Assembly: GCA_963719645.1 (NCBI GenBank)
Contig: CAVRCT010000001.1
Location: 186,001-250,000, forward strand
Source of the DNA: CAVRCT01 sp963719645
GTDB lineage: Bacteria; Pseudomonadota; Gammaproteobacteria; DSM-16500
Direction of reading: 5' to 3'
Length of the DNA: 64,000 nucleotides
In this document: positions 51,275 through 59,187 of the stretch, one piece after another
How positions within the stretch are numbered: the stretch's first letter is position 1
Layout: each line of letters opens with the position of its first letter
Notes under the pieces: model-generated
The model's input: only the letters and a program-made list of their open reading frames with translations
What the model was told of the DNA's origin: nothing
Database searches by the model: none
Program-made: the position numbers and the translations under genes

Positions 51275-51697
51275 ATGAATGATCAAACGTTTAAATATAA
51301 ACTGGTCGCAGTACTCAATAAAAGCATAGAAACAGGCAAGATCATGAATGCCTTAGCTCACATGTGTATTGGCCTGGGTGCCGTGATTGGCAAAGAAGAG
51401 TTGCGTCTTGCCAATTATCAAGATGCAGATGGCAGTTCGCATCCTTTCATTTCTGAATTACCTTTTATCATTTTGTCAGAGAATTCAAACAAAATTAGAA
51501 AGCTGCGTCATGAAGCAATGGCTAACAAAATTGTTTTTAATGACTTTACTGATACCATGACGATCGGTACGTATAAAGATCAAATAGAAAAAACACAGCA
51601 AGTTAAAGAATCAGATCTTGTCTATTTTGGTATTGTATTATTTGGTGACTGGGATAAAGTAACTGAGCTTACAAGAAAATTTTCTTTATGGCGTTAA
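51275..51697 (+). CDS. DUF2000-family protein
   Basis: 140 residues from the second ATG (51275), which suits the AGGGG at 51262-51266 better than the ATG at 51269. The DUF2000 pattern is clear: YKLVAVLNKSIETGKIMNALAHMCIGLGA, then YQDADGSSHPFISELPFIIL and KIRKLRHEAM...NDFTDTM. The fold is related to peptidyl-tRNA hydrolase 2; the function is unknown. Divergence from an XRE-cupin regulator under shared operators suggests that it is the regulated target. Confidence 0.85.
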   Translation: MNDQTFKYKLVAVLNKSIETGKIMNALAHMCIGLGAVIGKEELRLANYQDADGSSHPFISELPFIILSENSNKIRKLRHEAMANKIVFNDFTDTMTIGTYKDQIEKTQQVKESDLVYFGIVLFGDWDKVTELTRKFSLWR

Positions 51698-51736
51698 TGT
51701 TCTAATGAAAATATAAAAAAATGCAAGAGGTATTTT

Positions 51737-51988
51737 ATGTTGATGATCTTAGTGAAAATCGTCTTAATTTGTGCGGTAATTTTTAGTTTGGATCGGTTTC
51801 TTCTTTGGCTTGAGAGCAAAGGATGGTTATTTTATCGCAAACGGAAATCTTCTGGCGGTTTTGTCGGTAATGCTTTATTGGAACTTAATTCTATTTTTCA
51901 ACCGAGTTCGCGGAATGTTATTGAAGTAAAACAAAACGTTGCTAAAAATAAACGAAGTGAAGCTGATTCGCGTAATGTTTCAAATTAA
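51737..51988 (+). CDS. Small single-pass membrane protein
   Basis: 83 residues: one membrane segment at 3-22 (ILVKIVLICAVIFSLDRFL), then a basic stretch FYRKRKSSGG and a soluble tail with ALLELNSIFQPSSRNVIEVKQ. The tail looks like that of small conserved bacterial proteins often found beside DUF2089 genes; a decayed DUF2089 gene lies 0.65 kb downstream. AAGAGG ribosome-binding site. Function unknown. Confidence 0.7.
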   Translation: MLMILVKIVLICAVIFSLDRFLLWLESKGWLFYRKRKSSGGFVGNALLELNSIFQPSSRNVIEVKQNVAKNKRSEADSRNVSN

Positions 51989-52033
51989 ATTTGATGATAG
52001 CAAGTCTGTGTTTCACGCCAATGACGCTCCCTT

Positions 52034-52440
52034 AAGAAGGGGCTGTTGTCCTGGGTGCTTTTCGCTCCGAAGGATCTTTCGCAAAGGAAAGGGCTGTCAT
52101 CCTGAGTGCTTTTTGCTCCGAAGGATCTCCCGCAAATTTCTGATGTTCAGCTAAATATCTTTCTAAGCAACTCGCTGGCTTATCGGGAGATCCTTCGGAG
52201 CGAAAAGCACTCAGGATGACAGCCCTTTCTTTTGTGGGAGATCATTCGGAGCGAAAAGCACTCAGGATGACAGCCCTTTCTTTTGCGGAAGATCCTTCGG
52301 AGCGAAAAGCACTCAGGATGACAGCCCTTTCTTTTGCGGAAGATCCTTCGGAGCGAAAAGCACTCAGGATGACAGCCCTTTCTTTTGCGGGAGATCCTTT
52401 GGAGCGAAAAGCACTTAGGACAACAACCCTTTCTTAAGCG
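52034..52440. repeat. Family C array with five 51-bp tandem units
   Basis: Two copies in one orientation (52042-52130) face a tandem array in the other. The array units start at 52196, 52247, 52298, 52349 and 52400, an exact period of 51 bases, each holding CGGAGCGAAAAGCACTCAGG and ATGACAGCCCTTTCTTTTGC. Because 51 is a multiple of three, both strands show long but meaningless repeat reading frames. 52441-52643 is AT-rich with no gene seen. Confidence 0.88.
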
Positions 52441-52643
52441 CCATTGGTGTCTGATGTGGCGCCCTCTCTCAAACGACAAATAAATTAAATTAAAAATATT
52501 ATTAATAATATTAATTTCAATAATATATTATTCAAAAGCTGATTACAGTTTAGCGTATTTGAATGATGTGATTGAAAGCCGATGATAAATTTGAAATGTC
52601 AGTCATTTCATGCTGGCATAACCTTAATTGATAGAGAATTGAG

Positions 52644-52820
52644 ATGGAAAAAATCATTACACAATATCCTTCATGCGATAGTGTGCGATTGCAAGTGGCG
52701 AAGATCGAATTCGCTGACTGCAATACTCTCTTCGAGGGAAAATTTGAAATACCTGCCTTGCTGAAACTGCCGGAAGAAGATTTACAATTTATTTTTGATT
52801 TTGTGAAATGCTCTGGATAA
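52644..52820 (+). pseudogene. Truncated, degenerate DUF2089 gene
   Basis: A 58-residue reading frame from the ATG at 52644: the part LFEGKFEIPALLKLPEEDLQ followed by FIFDFVKCSG matches the middle of DUF2089 proteins. Two changes mark decay: the two C-x-x-C knuckles have each lost the first Cys (Y-P-S-C and F-A-D-C), and a stop falls just where the family continues into G-N-[IL]-K-E and its HTH. It was probably once co-operonic with the 83-residue membrane protein. Confidence 0.6.
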
Positions 52821-52841
52821 ATTCAATGATAGCATTGCTAC

Positions 52842-53378
52842 TTACTTTCCAAGCGCCTTCACAACTTTATTGATATCTTCTTCAATAATTTTATTGATTT
52901 CCGATGCTTGATCTGAATAACCAACAGATTCCACAACCAAGGTAGCGACTTCTTCATAAAAAGCATCGCGTTCGCGATGTTGTTTTTCCAAAAATTTCTC
53001 CATGTCATCCACTGGAAGCGATGGAACCCGTCCGTCTTTCATACGACCAAGTTGAGTTGGGATAGAAACTTTTAAATACACAACGAATTCTGAGGATAAT
53101 AATTTTCGGCATTGGTCACTCGACACAACACATTCTTCTAATAAAACGATAACATTTTCTTTTTCGATAGAGTGAGAAATGATGTCTGCTTGGCAGCGAT
53201 TAAACGCTGCTTCACCTTGCTCGCCAAGAATATCTCGTGTATGTCGGCCAATATAACGTTCAATACTTGGATTGGCATTGACGAGTTGCCAGCCTAATTT
53301 TTTTGCTAACGCTTCTGTGAATACAAACTTGCCTGCACCCATATGTCCGACAATAAAAATACGTTTAGCTTGGTTCAT
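52842..53378 (-). CDS. Shikimate-kinase-like P-loop protein with altered active site
   Basis: 178 residues with the shikimate kinase fold pattern: IFIVGHMGAGKFVFTEALAKKLG (P loop), then IERYIGRHTRDILGEQGEAAFNRCQ as in the SK substrate-binding region. Three key features differ: G-x-x-G-x-G-K is followed by Phe, not Ser/Thr; the D-x-D before I-E is N-A-N-P-S; and the G-G-G loop is L-L-E-E-C. It is unlikely to be a normal shikimate kinase; a regulatory or different kinase role is possible. Good ribosome-binding site GAAGGAAAG. Confidence 0.7.
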   Translation of the reverse strand: MNQAKRIFIVGHMGAGKFVFTEALAKKLGWQLVNANPSIERYIGRHTRDILGEQGEAAFNRCQADIISHSIEKENVIVLLEECVVSSDQCRKLLSSEFVVYLKVSIPTQLGRMKDGRVPSLPVDDMEKFLEKQHRERDAFYEEVATLVVESVGYSDQASEINKIIEEDINKVVKALGK

Positions 53379-53422
53379 AATACTTTCCTTCTATTTGGTG
53401 TAGGTATGATTAATTCTTTGAA

Positions 53423-54100
53423 TTACTCAATCGGAAAATTAAAATAAGTCGTCGGAAACGGCTCTTTTTTTAATGTAAAATGCCACCATTCTTCAGCTAA
53501 CGGTGTAAAACCCGCATGAATCATCAATCGACGTAACAATAAACGATGTTGCAGCGCTTGGCCTTTCACCGTCGGATTAAGTGAATGAGAAGCGGGATCC
53601 ATCCAATCAAAATGGGTTCCCATGTTTAAATTCACCGGTGCATGATGGGCTCGAAGACGCACGATAGTTAAATCAACTGTGCTGCCTCGTGTATGACCTG
53701 AGTGTGCTGCGACGTAACCTAGTTTGAACAAATCAGCTTTGTTAACACTCGGATAAAAATTTGCTTTTTGTTTCTGATCGCGCGCATCGCGACTCCATGC
53801 AACAAAATAATCGACGGCTGCTTGAGGACGATAACAATCATAGACTTTTAAGCTCAATGATTTTTGTAAAAGAGTATGTTGAACACGCTTCAGTCCTTCG
53901 GCAGCTTCTCGTGTCAAAATGCAAGTGGCTGCCTGATAGCCTGGAATTGGTCTACCAATAAAATTATCGGATCCCGCATATTTCATTTCTTGAATAATCG
54001 AGGGATCAATATTTTTTAAATAAACAAAATCATTCGGCAGCGCAGCCGCGCAAGGTTGCATCAGTAAAAAAATCAAAGCGCTGATTATTTTTTTAATCAT
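53423..54100 (-). CDS. D-Ala-D-Ala dipeptidase (VanX/DdpX family), exported
   Basis: 225 residues: signal peptide (IISALIFLLMQPCAAA) then the M15D peptidase domain. The zinc site is HSGHTRGSTVDLTI (S-x-H-x-x-G-x-x-x-D) and EEWWHFTL (E-x-x-H type). KVYDCYRPQAAV is the substrate-binding Arg region. Periplasmic members such as DdpX recycle D-Ala-D-Ala from peptidoglycan; cytoplasmic VanX acts in vancomycin resistance. The signal peptide and lack of vanA/vanH neighbours favour recycling. Confidence 0.9.
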   Translation of the reverse strand: MIKKIISALIFLLMQPCAAALPNDFVYLKNIDPSIIQEMKYAGSDNFIGRPIPGYQAATCILTREAAEGLKRVQHTLLQKSLSLKVYDCYRPQAAVDYFVAWSRDARDQKQKANFYPSVNKADLFKLGYVAAHSGHTRGSTVDLTIVRLRAHHAPVNLNMGTHFDWMDPASHSLNPTVKGQALQHRLLLRRLMIHAGFTPLAEEWWHFTLKKEPFPTTYFNFPIE

Positions 54101-54116
54101 GATTGTTTTTCCTTAA

Positions 54117-54200
54117 ACCGCTCCCTGACGGTCACGGCTCAGTGGACCTGTTCATTTTGCAAAATGAGCAGGTCCACTGAGCCGTGACCGTCAGGGAGCG
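54117..54200. repeat. Family E palindrome, single copy
   Basis: CCGCTCCCTGACGGTCACGG and its complement enclose a second perfect palindrome CAGTGGACCTG...CAGGTCCACTG around TTTTGCAAAA. It is the most perfect hairpin in the window. Confidence 0.88.
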
Positions 54201-54434
54201 GATAGTAACGTATCAGTATAAAGAATTGAATCTAATTCAGAAAATATTTTTTGTAAATGATGATTGGTGGCATGATTAAATCATGCCCACTTTATTAATT
54301 GGGTAGATATTATTGCAAAAATCAGCTCGACGAAAATTTTTATCTTATGCTCTAATGTATTGATTATTGGCTTCTATGTGATTTTTATGTTTGCTATACT
54401 TACAAATCAAAAATTATTCAAGGGGAGTTACGTA

Positions 54435-54974
54435 ATGTCTAGTTCAATATTATCTCGTCAAATAACTACTGATTTTGAAGAAAACTCTACAGAGTCGTTA
54501 CAAGAAATGGCTGATGAACAATTTACTCCATTTTTCAATACAAGATCTCATATCCTAGAGCAAGAAAATATAAAATTAACTGAAGAATTAGCAAAGACGA
54601 AAGAACAATTAGCGCATGCTCAATCTCAATTAAAATTTCATAAGGAATTAAAATCGCATATCAATGAATCTCACAATCATACTATTCTTCTTTTGCAACA
54701 AGAAAATGAAAAATTAAAAAAGGAATTATTCCAAAAGAAAAGACCTGCAGGTGAATTAAATAATTCAAGAACGAGTGATTCGTCTGCAAACAAAAAACCC
54801 CGATTGCCTGAGAAAATAAACTTATCTAGTTCTTCAAGTTCTTCAACGACAAATAACAATACGTTCTTTAATCATCAGCAAACACCGCTTGTCAACGTGA
54901 ACTTAGATGTGTTGAGCGCGTTAATGAATCCTGAAAAACAACGACATATGTCTTTATTGTTGCAAGGAAAATAA
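54435..54974 (+). CDS. Coiled-coil protein with bipartite nuclear-signal-like motif
   Basis: 179 residues from the ATG at 54435 (AAGGGGAG upstream; an in-frame start at 54360 would add an unrelated hydrophobic stretch). Residues about 38-105 form a leucine-zipper-like coiled coil (LEQENIKLTEELAKTKEQLA; LLQQENEKLKKELF). Basic clusters K-K-R-P and K-K-P-R, about 17 residues apart, resemble a bipartite nuclear localisation signal. A poly-Ser run and a C-terminal LDVLSALMNPEKQRH follow. No family recognised. It could be a secreted effector acting in a eukaryotic nucleus, but export is not shown. Confidence 0.65.
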   Translation: MSSSILSRQITTDFEENSTESLQEMADEQFTPFFNTRSHILEQENIKLTEELAKTKEQLAHAQSQLKFHKELKSHINESHNHTILLLQQENEKLKKELFQKKRPAGELNNSRTSDSSANKKPRLPEKINLSSSSSSSTTNNNTFFNHQQTPLVNVNLDVLSALMNPEKQRHMSLLLQGK

Positions 54975-55063
54975 AAATTTTTGAAATAAATTTTACTGAT
55001 AGATTTAAATATAACGATTTATTCAACCAATTGATGGCAGAATCATTTTGATTTTAAGTGAAA

Positions 55064-55096
55064 ATGTTGGGTTGAGCAACAGCGAACCCAACATTA
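55064..55096. terminator. Bidirectional hairpin between convergent genes
   Basis: AATGTTGGGTT pairs perfectly with AACCCAACATT across a short loop, between the coiled-coil gene and the large orphan gene. Confidence 0.7.
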
Positions 55097-58000
55097 CCCA
55101 CTTGAACCTATTAATAAGCTACAAAATTCTGTTTTGTCTTGAATTAATTCTTCAAATTCATGGGGTTTGCTAATACATCTTCCTGCTAAATGTTTTCCTA
55201 TTTTAAACAGCGTATCACGCAACTCTTTTTGTGAATTACCGACAATGATAATGGCTTCGACAATTTCCTTCATGAGCGATTGGTTGTCGGGTTTAATACT
55301 TAATTGAGCCAGCTTATGCGCGATTGTTCTGACAGCATGAACTTCTATCGGCTTTTTCCAAATCTTAGCCGTTTCTTTTTCAGCAACGATTTTATGTAAT
55401 AATTCAACCGAGTAGTCAAAATAATCTTTGTTTTTTAGCTTTTCTAGTATTGTTAGGCGGCTTGTAAATTCAGCATCAAATTTAGCGACAGCATTCGTTA
55501 AGCCATCCGAAAATTTTCCTTTTTTAATAGCTTCTTTTTCAGCCTGCAAAATAATCAGGAAATCATCTAGATTTTCGAGTTTATCGGGTAAATGTCTGAT
55601 TGAATTGACTGACCATTGGCGAGTATGAAAGAAGGAGCTTTCACCATGAACAGGATAAGACTTTCGAATCTCTCTCTCGAATTCAACTAATATTTTTTGT
55701 TGTTTTTCTTTAATAACATCTTTGGCATCTGATTTTATTTCTGGTTGGGGTCGTTTATCTGCCTGAATGACTTTTGCATCAGAATTTAATTCAGCAATAA
55801 TTTTTTGAATTTCATTGGTAAAATTATTAAAATTATCTCTTTGTAATCTTTCAGCATTCAGCTCTTTAGATTTAAGTTTATTGCCAGTTTTTCGTTTTTG
55901 AATGAGAGCAATTAGACTATCAGTATACGACTTAATATCGGCGCTCTCAGTTAACTTACTTATTTCGTTTTTTATAAATTTTGAAATAAATTGTAATCTT
56001 TCATTTCTTGTAACAGCAGAATAGTTCTCTAACTGAAAATGTTTAGGAACATCATCTAGCGGGTATTTATCGCAAATAAAAGAGTCAACTAATTTTTTGC
56101 TTAGAACTGCAACTTTTTTAGGATCAAATTCAATCAAGATTGAAGAAGCAATATCTCTGAATGTAGAATCCAATTTCTTATTCTGATGTATATCATCAAT
56201 TGCAATCAAAATAGATGACATTTCATCTTGCCAATTAGGCGATATACTGACTTTCGCTAAGAGATGAGCAAAATGTCTAGCCATATTGATTTCATCCGTG
56301 TACTTCATGTTTTTTTGGTTTAAAGAAAAATATTTCAGCAATTTTATTGCGGCTAAGAAGAGATTTTTGTTTTGACAATCTTTGGCTGGATCAAAGTTTA
56401 AGTGGTAATGTTCTTGCAGACGCTTAATTGTTTTTTTGACGTCACTAGACATTTGAAGATCATTGATGACTCTTTCTTCAGCAAGTAAGATAACAATAAC
56501 ATCGCGTGGATTAGGATTATGAGCTACGACTGCTTTCATTACCTCTGATATTTCTTTGGGTAATAACGCTAATTCATTCAAAATATTTTCAGAGTCGGAA
56601 ATGATAGACTGACGGTGAATAGCTTCAATTTTTATATCTTGATTTGCAAGTTGATTAGGTTCAGACACCTCTTTTTTTGGTTTTAAATGGGATACTTTCA
56701 TTAACTCAATGCTTTCATCATCTGAATCTGTCCCATGAAATATAATTTCTTGCTCAATAGTATCTTTATCTTCAGAAATTGCAGCACTCGGTGAAGAAAT
56801 AGGAGATGCAGAGGGTATAGAATCCACTTTGGTGTCCCGCAGACTAGCAATTGGCTCAACTATTTTTTCATCATGTGGATGAAATAATTTTCTGCCGTAC
56901 CCTGGAGATGAGCTTTCGATCTTAAGAAGCAAAAATCGCTTTATTTTAAATATTTCAGGATCTCGAACAATCTCTTTGTTTTTAGCAATAAGCTGCAGAA
57001 ATATTTTTGGTTCAAGAAAAATTTCTTTATTCTCTAAAGGTATTTGCACTTTATATTGTTTAGAGAGTTCTTTTTCATCGTAAACAGTAACAACTCTAGC
57101 CTTTAATATATCTTCCATTTTAAGCAAAGAAGCTTGGTTTAATGACAGAGGGACTGTCATTTGAACGGTTGAATTCATTAAATAGCGACGTGTTTGCAAT
57201 TTAGCAATGCTGTGATCTATCACTCTTAGAATAGCTTTTGTTGCTTCAAACGATGCGAAATGAAAAATCTTTTCTTTTTCACGAGGAGCCATACCAAACG
57301 TGTTAACATATTTTTGCGTGTATAATTCTAAGCTTTTTTTATCTCTTTGGAATAATTCCTTAAAATAGGTTGCTGTTGGCAGGTCACCCAAATTGCCAAT
57401 TAATTGGCAGTCTTGGATTAATTTCTCTCGCTGCATTATACCTTGATTTTTTGTTGGCAATTTATGTCTTTCAGACATAAATTTTTGGAGTGTTACTAGC
57501 AATATTTCTCGTTGTTGTTGTAATGTACTTAATCTGACCCTTTTATAAAGGGATTTGCCCAGGGTGTGCATCTGACAAGCTTGAATTCGCTTGGCCCAGC
57601 AATTATTTGTAAATTGTTTAGTTTGTGGAGCCAGCATGGAACACATTTGATTTGATTCATCTGATATTTGTTCGAATCGTTTTAATGTTTTATAAAACTT
57701 TTCATGCTTGCTTATTAAAATAGGCAATCGACTATATAATTTAGTAGCAACTTTTTTTTGAACCGCGTCAATCGTTGCCTTATTTTCTAAGTCAGCTATG
57801 TTTCTTCCTTTGTTACTGGCTCTTTCAAAGAGATTGATAAAATAGTTCACGCCATCTTTTACCATTTTGTTTTCAGGTACAAATATTTCGTAACCCGTGT
57901 GTTGCAGCGATTTGTTTTGTTTAACAAGCATATCAATATTTGAAACTATCGATAATCCATCATGAGGGTTAATTTTATCAACAAGATCCATTACACCGCT

Positions 58001-58564
58001 TGATTCAAAAAGTCGAACAGCAAATCCTTTCTCAACTTTTTGAATCGAAATACGCATGGCATGGCCAGAATGATTGTAGTCGAGATGCAAGCAATCATTT
58101 CTTTGCAAAGTTGACATGTGCTGCATAATTGAAACACTTAAATTTTCTAACGCTGCATTACTTTCATTTTTTTCTTCAACATAGCGCAGAGCCGCAATAG
58201 CAAAATTGAGCTCTTCGGAACGCTTCAAGTCATTGTAGTAACGATTTAATTTTTCAGTTTCTTCTTCGGACAATGCCATTGATTTCATTTCAATGAGATT
58301 TTTTATAACTTCTTTTTCAACTGCTGTTGCAAATAAGGGGCCATTTTTTATTTTTTTTTTGCAAAGATTTTCTTTATTTGGATCATTTTTGACTTCGCGC
58401 CCAACTGTTGCGGCAATTGCAAGCTTGATTCTTGCTTTTGTTTGGTCGATCTCAGTGAAATTCTCCAGAATGCCAGTGCCTGCTTTGACAAGCGCAGATA
58501 TCTTATTCAGATTATTATCATCGTCTTTTTTAGTTTCTAAATTATGATTGCTTGAACTTGTCAT
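55094..58564 (-). CDS. Large orphan protein, candidate papain-like effector
   Basis: 1156 residues from the ATG at 58564 (GAGG at suitable distance; a TTG two codons earlier is possible). No signal peptide or membrane segment; Lys/Glu-rich and helical, particularly after residue 500. In the N-terminal third I see SGHAMRISIQ (His168), FAVRLFESSG (Glu187/Ser188) and, further on, QTKQFTNNCWAKRIQAC (Gln317, Cys322). This H-(E/D/N)-Q-C order is that of Ulp1/YopJ-type (clan CE) cysteine proteases and acetyltransferases, and similar GHAM...NCW pairs occur in Legionella-type effectors. Regions about 600-680 are acidic and disordered. The enzymatic role is a hypothesis. Confidence 0.6.
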   Translation of the reverse strand: MTSSSNHNLETKKDDDNNLNKISALVKAGTGILENFTEIDQTKARIKLAIAATVGREVKNDPNKENLCKKKIKNGPLFATAVEKEVIKNLIEMKSMALSEEETEKLNRYYNDLKRSEELNFAIAALRYVEEKNESNAALENLSVSIMQHMSTLQRNDCLHLDYNHSGHAMRISIQKVEKGFAVRLFESSGVMDLVDKINPHDGLSIVSNIDMLVKQNKSLQHTGYEIFVPENKMVKDGVNYFINLFERASNKGRNIADLENKATIDAVQKKVATKLYSRLPILISKHEKFYKTLKRFEQISDESNQMCSMLAPQTKQFTNNCWAKRIQACQMHTLGKSLYKRVRLSTLQQQREILLVTLQKFMSERHKLPTKNQGIMQREKLIQDCQLIGNLGDLPTATYFKELFQRDKKSLELYTQKYVNTFGMAPREKEKIFHFASFEATKAILRVIDHSIAKLQTRRYLMNSTVQMTVPLSLNQASLLKMEDILKARVVTVYDEKELSKQYKVQIPLENKEIFLEPKIFLQLIAKNKEIVRDPEIFKIKRFLLLKIESSSPGYGRKLFHPHDEKIVEPIASLRDTKVDSIPSASPISSPSAAISEDKDTIEQEIIFHGTDSDDESIELMKVSHLKPKKEVSEPNQLANQDIKIEAIHRQSIISDSENILNELALLPKEISEVMKAVVAHNPNPRDVIVILLAEERVINDLQMSSDVKKTIKRLQEHYHLNFDPAKDCQNKNLFLAAIKLLKYFSLNQKNMKYTDEINMARHFAHLLAKVSISPNWQDEMSSILIAIDDIHQNKKLDSTFRDIASSILIEFDPKKVAVLSKKLVDSFICDKYPLDDVPKHFQLENYSAVTRNERLQFISKFIKNEISKLTESADIKSYTDSLIALIQKRKTGNKLKSKELNAERLQRDNFNNFTNEIQKIIAELNSDAKVIQADKRPQPEIKSDAKDVIKEKQQKILVEFEREIRKSYPVHGESSFFHTRQWSVNSIRHLPDKLENLDDFLIILQAEKEAIKKGKFSDGLTNAVAKFDAEFTSRLTILEKLKNKDYFDYSVELLHKIVAEKETAKIWKKPIEVHAVRTIAHKLAQLSIKPDNQSLMKEIVEAIIIVGNSQKELRDTLFKIGKHLAGRCISKPHEFEELIQDKTEFCSLLIGSSG

Positions 58565-58570
58565 ACTCAA

Positions 58571-59187
58571 ACCTCGCTTGACGCCAGCTAAATCTGGCCG
58601 TTATTTCTTTCAGCTATCTCCTAAGTTAAGTTTATTTTCCCTAAAATAGCTTCATACATTTATTATCGTAACCTGCGAATAATTAACCTTTTATTAAGTA
58701 TAGCTGCATTCTTTCATTATTCTGATATAAGCGTTTATTGGAATTGGTTCAAGATATTGATTAATATTGATTTTCCATCGAGGGAGGAGGGGTTAATTTT
58801 GAACTTTCTCAGCATCCTGTTTGCAAATTCAAATGAGCTGCAATTAACTGAGATAAATTTTACAATTTTAGTATCATAAATCCATATAAATTTCGAAATG
58901 AATTCTCCGCTCGTGGATCCTGAATAAATCTTACGTGCTACTACGATAACTACGATCAAATTATTTAGGCGTAAAGATTTTTCAGGACGACGCAGTGGGG
59001 TTATTTGCAGATTTGTGTGCATATTCTAGCCTGCGGTGAAGGCATTCTAAGCAAAATTTCCTTAGCTTGACGCGTATGGGATGCAATCCATGTGACTCAC
59101 TGTTGAAAATATTATTTAAATTGACCAAAACTTAGTCTTCCGGGTATAATTGCGACCAAATTAGACTATTCTTCACGAGGATTTATC
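58571..59187. other. Gene-poor stretch with a family D end fragment
   Basis: Most of this AT-rich gap holds nothing that I can support. A 95-codon minus-strand frame (58735-59022) lacks a ribosome-binding site and recognisable sequence. At 59033-59090 is a solo family D end (GGCATTCTAAGCAAAATTTC, CTTAGCTTGACGCGTATGGG) almost the same as that at 40.63-40.68 kb, including the trailing GATGCAATCC. The promoter of the pentapeptide protein must lie in 59090-59175. Confidence 0.6.

Noticed and set aside
52180..52479. Reading frames on both strands encoding 17-residue repeats rich in Cys, Phe and Arg
   Set aside because: They are by-products of the 51-bp tandem array (a multiple of three) of the family C intergenic repeat; no ribosome-binding site, and the same DNA is intergenic elsewhere.
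52582..52764. 60-codon frame overlapping the DUF2089 remnant
   Set aside because: The alternative frame from 52644 matches a known family core; this one is composition-driven and has no ribosome-binding site.
58735..59022. 95-codon minus-strand frame
   Set aside because: No ribosome-binding site, no recognisable sequence, and partly bordering a repeat fragment; possible but not supportable.
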